From Terrimonas_A sp051954695 (lineage in GTDB: Bacteria > Bacteroidota > Bacteroidia > Chitinophagales > Chitinophagaceae), in the NCBI GenBank assembly GCA_051954695.1, contig JBQCHL010000035.1, positions 26,958 to 90,957 of the forward strand: a stretch of DNA of 64,000 bases, in the 5' to 3' direction. The position numbers and the translations under genes were made by a program. This document shows positions 59,796 to 64,000 of this stretch, in pieces. The first letter of the stretch is position 1, and each line of letters starts with the position of its first letter. A model generated the notes under the pieces. The model was not told where the DNA came from and did no database searches. It saw only the letters and a list, made by a program, of their open reading frames with translations.

Positions 59796-60629
59796 ATGAG
59801 CAGTTTAGGAGACCTCAAAAAATTTACAGATAGCCTGGCCACTCATGAACAGAAAATGCCTGTTCTATTTATGGGTCATGGCTCCCCAATGAATGGGATT
59901 GAGAACAATGAGTTCAGCCTTCAATGGGAGGCAATGGGTAAAGAATTGCCTTTGCCCAAAGCGATCCTTGTAATATCTGCGCATTGGCTTACACGCGGCA
60001 CTCATGTCACCGCCATGGAACACCCGGCCACGATCCATGATTTTGGTGGATTTCCCCAGGAACTGTTTGAAGTGCAATACCCGGCCCCGGGCGATCCTCT
60101 CCTGGCAGCCGAAACAAAGGAGCTGATCAAGAGCACGAATGTGGGACTGAACCATGACTGGGGACTGGACCATGGCGCATGGTCGGTAGTGAAGCGGATG
60201 TACCCTGATGCATCCATACCTGTGATCCAATTGAGCATTGATTATGGCCAACCTGCCGCTTATCATTATGAACTGGCCAAACAATTAGCCAGTCTCCGCA
60301 AAAAAGGAATACTCATCATTGGCAGCGGCAATATCATCCATAACCTGCGTATGGTGGCCTGGGATAAAATGAATGTATCCAATTATGGTTACGATTGGGC
60401 CATAGAAATGAATGAGGTCTTCAATCAAAAGCTGCTGAATGGAGATCATGAAGGACTGATCAAATATGAAAAACTGGGAGCTGCTGCAAAGCTTGCCATT
60501 CCCACTCCTGACCATTACTATCCACTGATGTATACATTAGGATTGCAGGATAAAGCAGATGAAATTTCCTTGTTCAATAATAAACTTGTAGCAGGTTCAT
60601 TGAACATGACTTCTGTAAAACTGGGTTAG
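59796..60629 (+). CDS. ygiD: 4,5-DOPA-extradiol-dioxygenase family protein
   Basis: 277 residues from the ATG at 59796 (MSSLGDLKKFTDSL); upstream in-frame ATGs overlap the cupin gene. YgiD/LigB-like motifs: VLFMGHGSPMNGIENNEF (metal His), VISAHWLTRGTHVTAM (metal His), HDFGGFPQELFEVQYPAPGDP, LDHGAWSVVKRMYPDA and IIGSGNIIHNLRMV, and PTPDHYYPLMYTLG. The enzyme opens catechol rings such as L-DOPA. Start codon is 15 bp after the cupin stop. Confidence 0.94.
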   Translation: MSSLGDLKKFTDSLATHEQKMPVLFMGHGSPMNGIENNEFSLQWEAMGKELPLPKAILVISAHWLTRGTHVTAMEHPATIHDFGGFPQELFEVQYPAPGDPLLAAETKELIKSTNVGLNHDWGLDHGAWSVVKRMYPDASIPVIQLSIDYGQPAAYHYELAKQLASLRKKGILIIGSGNIIHNLRMVAWDKMNVSNYGYDWAIEMNEVFNQKLLNGDHEGLIKYEKLGAAAKLAIPTPDHYYPLMYTLGLQDKADEISLFNNKLVAGSLNMTSVKLG

Positions 60630-60632
60630 CGA

Positions 60633-61334
60633 TCACTTTATTTTCCCAGCTTTTGCTTTGATTCGCTCTTCTACTTCTTCCGGATGCTCCAGGTCGTGCA
60701 CCGCATCTTTCTTCCTCCATATTTTCCAAAGCTGGATCAGCGCAGTGATAGAGAAGATGCCGCCGATCACCCAGTTCAACACATGTTGGTTATTGTTGAT
60801 CTTGCTGGCAATTAACAGGCCTCCAAAAATAAATACGCAGTTGCCTGCAAGTGTTCCTAACCCGATACCTCCTATATAAGTATTATAGTGATCCTGACGG
60901 GGCAGTAATATTTTTTTGGTAAACAGCACCGTGCTCCATCCAAACCAGAATGGTATCTGCACAGGATTTACAGCGCTCATAACAATACCCAGCACAAACC
61001 TTGGCAGTGTGCTGCTGAGTATCACATTCTTCTCCACTTTGGGATGGGCTGCGGCATAAAAACTTGAAATGGCGAGGGCCAATACAATGGCCAGGGTCAC
61101 CCATTCCAGTATGCGGAAAAGTTTTTCCTGCTTACGCACCCAGTCCATCGCCACCAGCGAAAGCCTTACATACACCACTTCCACCAGCAATGACCCGAAA
61201 GAAAAAAGCAGGGCTGAGCTGATGCCATCGGAAATGGCGATCTGCATAGCGGCAATGTTTAGCGTTCCCAGTGGCAGTGATCCAAGAAAACTCACTAACA
61301 TGCCTGTAAAGAAAATGCGCAGTAAGGGGTGCAT
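60633..61334 (-). CDS. LysE-family membrane transporter
   Basis: 233 residues with about six hydrophobic segments: FFTGMLVSFLGSLPLGTLNIAAMQIA, SSALLFSFGSLLVEVVYVRLSLVAM, ILEWVTLAIVLALAISSFYAA, FVLGIVMSAVNPVQIPFWFGWS and IGGIGLGTLAGNCVFIFGG. The NP-x-P-F-W and GxLPLGxxN patterns suit the LysE/RhtB superfamily of small-solute exporters. The substrate is unknown. It converges with ygiD (3 bp). Confidence 0.85.
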   Translation of the reverse strand: MHPLLRIFFTGMLVSFLGSLPLGTLNIAAMQIAISDGISSALLFSFGSLLVEVVYVRLSLVAMDWVRKQEKLFRILEWVTLAIVLALAISSFYAAAHPKVEKNVILSSTLPRFVLGIVMSAVNPVQIPFWFGWSTVLFTKKILLPRQDHYNTYIGGIGLGTLAGNCVFIFGGLLIASKINNNQHVLNWVIGGIFSITALIQLWKIWRKKDAVHDLEHPEEVEERIKAKAGKIK

Positions 61335-61371
61335 AAACGAATGTAAGAAGATTTATAATTTGACTCCTGCA

Positions 61372-62415
61372 TCAATCATACTTCTCCAGCATCTTAAAAT
61401 GCTTTTGAGACTGCTTCAGGAACTGCCACCCTCTTTTGAATGACCAGTAAGGAGTGCCGTTATGATGATTATAACGGCTGATGCGGTACAATGCTTTCCA
61501 GTGCCTGAGTATCTCTCCATAAGCCTGCCAGATATTCATTCCGCAATCATAAATATGATTAGGTTCTGCGCCGCAGCCATTAAACTCGATGATCTGGAAA
61601 TTCTTTCCCTGTTTCAGGTCTTCTATAGAGGATGTTTTGATATCATAGCGTCCATAATAAAATTGACCTGTATAATGACTCAGTTCATCAAATACAGCGA
61701 GCAGACTCGCATTGATCTCTTTATGAAGATTGGTAAAATGCGCTCCGCGGTTATGGTTTCCTGCATATGAAAGATAAAACACTTCATCTTTGGGAATAAC
61801 ACGCTGAAAACGGTGTCCATGCCGGTGCTCCATTTCTTCCATGCGGAAACGGGCACGGGGATGTTGCTCAATCAATGTTTTTAAGGTAGAAGACCCATCG
61901 CCTGACACCTGCAATAATTCTTTCTGGATAAAACCACTCACCACTCCCTGCTGCTGATCAGGATATCTGTAATAAAACACACTTACTTCCACCGGGAGGG
62001 TGATCAGTTCCTGCACAATGTATTCAACCGGCATGCGCTCATGGTATTTGATCAGTTGATCTTCATTCTCTATTTTACGGAATAGCACTCCCTTCATGCC
62101 TACATCAGGCTTTACAACAAAAGGGAATTGAAACCCGGCATCGGCGATCTTCTTTTTTACTTCTTCAAAAGGCAGGTCGTGCAGGATATAAATGGTGCGG
62201 GGAACAAGATGAGGAGGCAATTGATCATACATTTCTTTTTTTCCTTCTCCTTCAAATCCGCCAAAAGTAATGGTCGGGTTGGAAGAACTGAAAAACCAGA
62301 ATGAGCGGCTCCGGAGGCAATACCAGAACCAGACCGGGCCGATGGGAGCATACAACATGTAAAAGTTCCATAACTCCCAGTTAAACAGTTTCTCGAAAAA
62401 TTTCTTTATACGCAT
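61372..62415 (-). CDS. ATP-grasp ligase with N-terminal membrane-like segment
   Basis: 347 residues from the ATG at 62415 (MRIKKFFEKLFNWELW); the upstream in-frame ATG lies in a leader that would make a spurious extension. Residues 1-45 include an aromatic-rich hydrophobic segment (WNFYMLYAPIGPVWFWYCLRSRSFWFF). The ATP-grasp fold follows: FPFVVKPDVGMKGVLFRKI (ATP lysines), YIVQELITLPVEVSVFYYRYP, SGDGSSTLKTLIEQHPRARF, and FYYGRYDIKTSS ... FQIIEFNGCGAEPNHIYD (metal ligands). It resembles D-alanine-D-alanine-ligase-like proteins of Bacteroidota. It forms an amide or acyl bond; substrates unknown. Confidence 0.85.
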   Translation of the reverse strand: MRIKKFFEKLFNWELWNFYMLYAPIGPVWFWYCLRSRSFWFFSSSNPTITFGGFEGEGKKEMYDQLPPHLVPRTIYILHDLPFEEVKKKIADAGFQFPFVVKPDVGMKGVLFRKIENEDQLIKYHERMPVEYIVQELITLPVEVSVFYYRYPDQQQGVVSGFIQKELLQVSGDGSSTLKTLIEQHPRARFRMEEMEHRHGHRFQRVIPKDEVFYLSYAGNHNRGAHFTNLHKEINASLLAVFDELSHYTGQFYYGRYDIKTSSIEDLKQGKNFQIIEFNGCGAEPNHIYDCGMNIWQAYGEILRHWKALYRISRYNHHNGTPYWSFKRGWQFLKQSQKHFKMLEKYD

Positions 62416-62467
62416 GCAGGGTGGCAAAAATAAAACAAAGACTATCACTTTGTTAATGAATTGTCTT

Positions 62468-62475
62468 TAGATTTG
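62468..62475 (+). promoter_or_regulatory. Candidate -7 element of the HdrB-like gene
   Basis: TAGATTTG matches TAnnTTTG, 14 nt before the ATG at 62490. The nearest TTTG is only 15 bp upstream, so the -33 is uncertain. It suggests this gene is transcribed independently of its distant partner. Confidence 0.4.
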
Positions 62476-62489
62476 AACAAATTTGGAAT

Positions 62490-63266
62490 ATGAAGGTCCC
62501 TACGGTTGCAGAATTATTCGCCAACGGAGAAAGCCCCGAGATACTGTTTTGGGTCGGCTGTGCCGGCAGTTTTGATCAAAGGGCCCAGAAGATCACCAAA
62601 GCATTCGTTACCATTCTCGACAAAATAGGCATCAGGTATGCTATCCTAGGGAAGGAAGAAATGTGCACCGGCGACCCTGTCCGCAGAGCCGGCAATGAAT
62701 TCATGTTCCAAATGATGGCCTACCAGAATATACAGGTATTGAATAATTATGGTATTAAAAAGATCGTTACTGCATGTCCGCACTGCTTTAATATCCTGAA
62801 AAATGAATACCCCGAGTTGGGTGGCCACTATGATGTGATACACCATAGCGTTTTTCTTCAGCAGTTGATTGACGAAGGAAGGATAAAAATAAAAGAAGGC
62901 GGCAGTTTCAAAGGAAAGAAGATCACTTATCATGATAGTTGCTATCTGGGTCGCGCCAACAATATTTATGAAGCTCCCCGCAAAGTGCTGGAAGCACTGG
63001 ACGCCGAACTGGTAGAAATGAAACGCTGCCGCAGTAAAGGCCTGTGCTGTGGTGCTGGCGGCGCACAAATGTTTAAAGAAGAAGAAAAAGGCACTACTCG
63101 TGTCAATATAGAACGTGGTAATGAAGCAATTGGCACCGGGGCATCCGTCATCGCCGCAGCCTGCCCTTTCTGTAACACCATGATGACTGATGGTGTTAAA
63201 CTTGCAGAAAAAGAAGAAAGCGTGCAGGTATTGGATATAGCAGAGCTGATCGCGCAATCTATTTGA
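62490..63266 (+). CDS. CCG-domain Fe-S oxidoreductase subunit (HdrB-like)
   Basis: 258 residues with two CCG domains: WVGCAGSFDQRAQKITKAFVTILDKIGI, the first CxxC-like block TACPHCFNILKNEYPELGGHY, HDSCYLGRANNIYEAPRKVLEALDAELVEM and CCGAGGAQMFKEEEKGTTRVN, AAACPFCNTMM. These coordinate unusual Fe-S clusters in HdrB/GlpC-type enzymes. It is the natural partner of the membrane 4Fe-4S subunit at 58096-59427, but the two are separated by four unrelated genes, two of them on the opposite strand. Confidence 0.93.
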   Translation: MKVPTVAELFANGESPEILFWVGCAGSFDQRAQKITKAFVTILDKIGIRYAILGKEEMCTGDPVRRAGNEFMFQMMAYQNIQVLNNYGIKKIVTACPHCFNILKNEYPELGGHYDVIHHSVFLQQLIDEGRIKIKEGGSFKGKKITYHDSCYLGRANNIYEAPRKVLEALDAELVEMKRCRSKGLCCGAGGAQMFKEEEKGTTRVNIERGNEAIGTGASVIAAACPFCNTMMTDGVKLAEKEESVQVLDIAELIAQSI

Positions 63267-63299
63267 CAGGGTTTAGCCCGGCTTGCGTAATTTTGCAGC

Positions 63300-63821
63300 A
63301 TGAACCTTGAATATAAATCCTTACTTGATAGCAGCTTTGACCCGCAGTCCCGCGTATGGATCTATCAAAGCAGCCGCGTATTTTCCATCAGTGAAGCATT
63401 GGATATCGAAGAAGCATTGCAGGCATTTGCAACACAATGGAAAGCTCATGGCTCACCGGTGAAAGGAACTGGCTATTTATTCTTCGGGCAATTCATTATT
63501 TTAATGGCAGACGAAACAGTTACTGGCGTAAGCGGATGCAGCACCGATAGCTCTGTACGTTTCATTAAAGAAATAGAGCAACGGTATGGCGTTAATCTGT
63601 TCGACAGAACAATGCTTTCCTTTGTAGTAAAAGATAAGATACAGCAGTTGCCGCTTACACAATTGCCTTATGCATTTCAGAACGGCTTCCTGGATGCAGA
63701 TACTTTATACATCAACAATACTGTACAAACCAGGGAAGAACTGGAGAATAAATGGATCATACCAGTGAAAGAAAGCTGGCTGGCAAAGAAAATGCCTGCA
63801 GCTATTAACCCGGTATCCTGA
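63300..63821 (+). CDS. Conserved Bacteroidota protein of unknown function
   Basis: 173 residues, soluble, no signal peptide. Sequence features: IYQSSRVFSISEALDIEEALQAFATQWKAHGSPVKGTGYLFFGQFIILMADETVTGVSGCSTDSSVRFIKEIEQRYGVNLFDR, and a C-terminal tail ending KKMPAAINPVS. Homologues are often labelled 'ABC transporter ATPase', but no Walker A, signature or Walker B motif is present, so that name is rejected. It follows the CCG gene by 33 bp, an arrangement common in the phylum. Confidence 0.8.
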   Translation: MNLEYKSLLDSSFDPQSRVWIYQSSRVFSISEALDIEEALQAFATQWKAHGSPVKGTGYLFFGQFIILMADETVTGVSGCSTDSSVRFIKEIEQRYGVNLFDRTMLSFVVKDKIQQLPLTQLPYAFQNGFLDADTLYINNTVQTREELENKWIIPVKESWLAKKMPAAINPVS

Positions 63822-63824
63822 TAC

Positions 63825-63896
63825 GCGGCAGTAGCTCAGTGGTAGAGCTTCAGTTTCCCAAACTGAAGGTCGTGGGTTCGATTCCCATTTGCCGCT
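63825..63896 (+). tRNA. tRNA-Gly (anticodon CCC)
   Basis: A 72-nt cloverleaf: acceptor GCGGCAG/TTGCCGC (one G-U pair), D-arm GCTC/GAGC, anticodon stem TCAGT/ACTGA with loop TTCCCAA (anticodon CCC), T-arm GTGGG/CCCAT with loop TTCGATT. It decodes GGG. CCA is not encoded. It lies 3 bp after the preceding CDS stop codon. Confidence 0.96.
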
Positions 63897-63915
63897 CTGT
63901 TCCCGCAGTTTGTTG

Positions 63916-63986
63916 TATTCCACAAAGACGACTAATAGAACAAAGAAAAAATATTATTTGTGCTCTTCGTCGTCTTTTTGGAATAA
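63916..63986. repeat. Palindromic element C (CCACAAAGA family, short)
   Basis: Arms 63916-63944 and 63957-63986 pair imperfectly (roughly 22 of 29 positions) around a 12-nt centre. The left arm again carries CCACAAAGA then ACAAAGAA. It lies 19 nt downstream of the tRNA gene. Confidence 0.75.
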
Positions 63987-64000
63987 CAGTTATGCTGTTG

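Noticed and set aside
63300..63821. ABC transporter ATPase, the usual name for this conserved gene
   Set aside because: No Walker A, ABC signature or Walker B motif is present in the 173 residues.
1..64000. CRISPR array, insertion sequence, integrase or prophage
   Set aside because: No regularly spaced direct repeats, transposase, integrase or phage structural genes were seen on either strand.

Overview
The window looks like ordinary chromosome from a member of Bacteroidota, most probably family Chitinophagaceae. Evidence: the rpmB-rpmG-DUF4295-ftsY-rimO ribosomal/SRP block, which is typical of Bacteroidota; -7 promoter elements of the Bacteroidota form TAnnTTTG; a TonB-dependent receptor with a carboxypeptidase-regulatory-like plug; a DUF5916 protein; bacillithiol genes (bshC and a BstA-like DinB protein); and small families (DHCW cupin, DUF2279, YwqK/MORN secreted proteins) common in that group. 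The assignment to family is inference.

Layout. 0-4.2 kb (minus strand): Nudix hydrolase (cut by the window edge), BstA-like DinB protein, FKBP isomerase, ABC ATPase, secreted CAP protein, GNAT acetyltransferase, fructose-1,6-bisphosphatase. 4.35-5.6 kb: aspartate kinase (plus). 5.6-10.4 kb (minus): DUF2071 protein, an L,D-transpeptidase fused to a TonB C-terminal domain, an ArsR-SRPBCC pair, a lipoprotein and 4-hydroxyphenylpyruvate dioxygenase. 10.8-18.2 kb (plus): purK, a three-gene RND efflux operon, purE. 18.2-30.7 kb: bshC, sterol-desaturase-like protein, ketoglutarate semialdehyde dehydrogenase, DUF5916 protein, MORN protein, a small charged protein and two tandem M1 peptidases. 30.8-35.6 kb (minus): rpmB, rpmG, DUF4295, ftsY, an FGGY sugar kinase and rimO. 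36.1-43.6 kb (plus): a zinc-ribbon/DUF559-like protein, then a four-gene operon of the 'planctomycete cytochrome' type (PSCyt1-DUF1549-DUF1553, DUF1501, a Tat-exported beta-propeller, and a membrane cytochrome with leucine-rich, chitobiase-like and discoidin-like parts). 43.6-50.3 kb (minus): TonB receptor, then a TetR-controlled run (ketopantoate-reductase-like, GNAT, amino-acid permease, thioesterase, TetR). 50.5-64 kb: fabF, lpdA, pcm, phosphohexomutase, DUF2279, phosphoribosyltransferase, two halves of an HdrC/HdrB-like Fe-S oxidoreductase separated by cupin, ygiD, LysE and ATP-grasp genes, and finally tRNA-Gly(CCC).

The strongest candidates for something undescribed are the four-gene periplasmic cytochrome/Tat operon at 36.6-43.6 kb, and the TetR operon at 46.2-50.3 kb, whose two near-identical operators are visible, one lying between the -33 and -7 elements. 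Two families of palindromic intergenic elements also stand out: three copies built on CCACAAAGA whose arms vary together, and two perfect hairpins (26 and 29 bp) sharing a CCGGTAA/TTACCGG apex. Three gene groups that are usually close together (ftsY-rimO, purK-purE, the HdrC/HdrB pair) are each interrupted here by unrelated genes. No CRISPR array, insertion sequence, prophage, rRNA or origin was seen.
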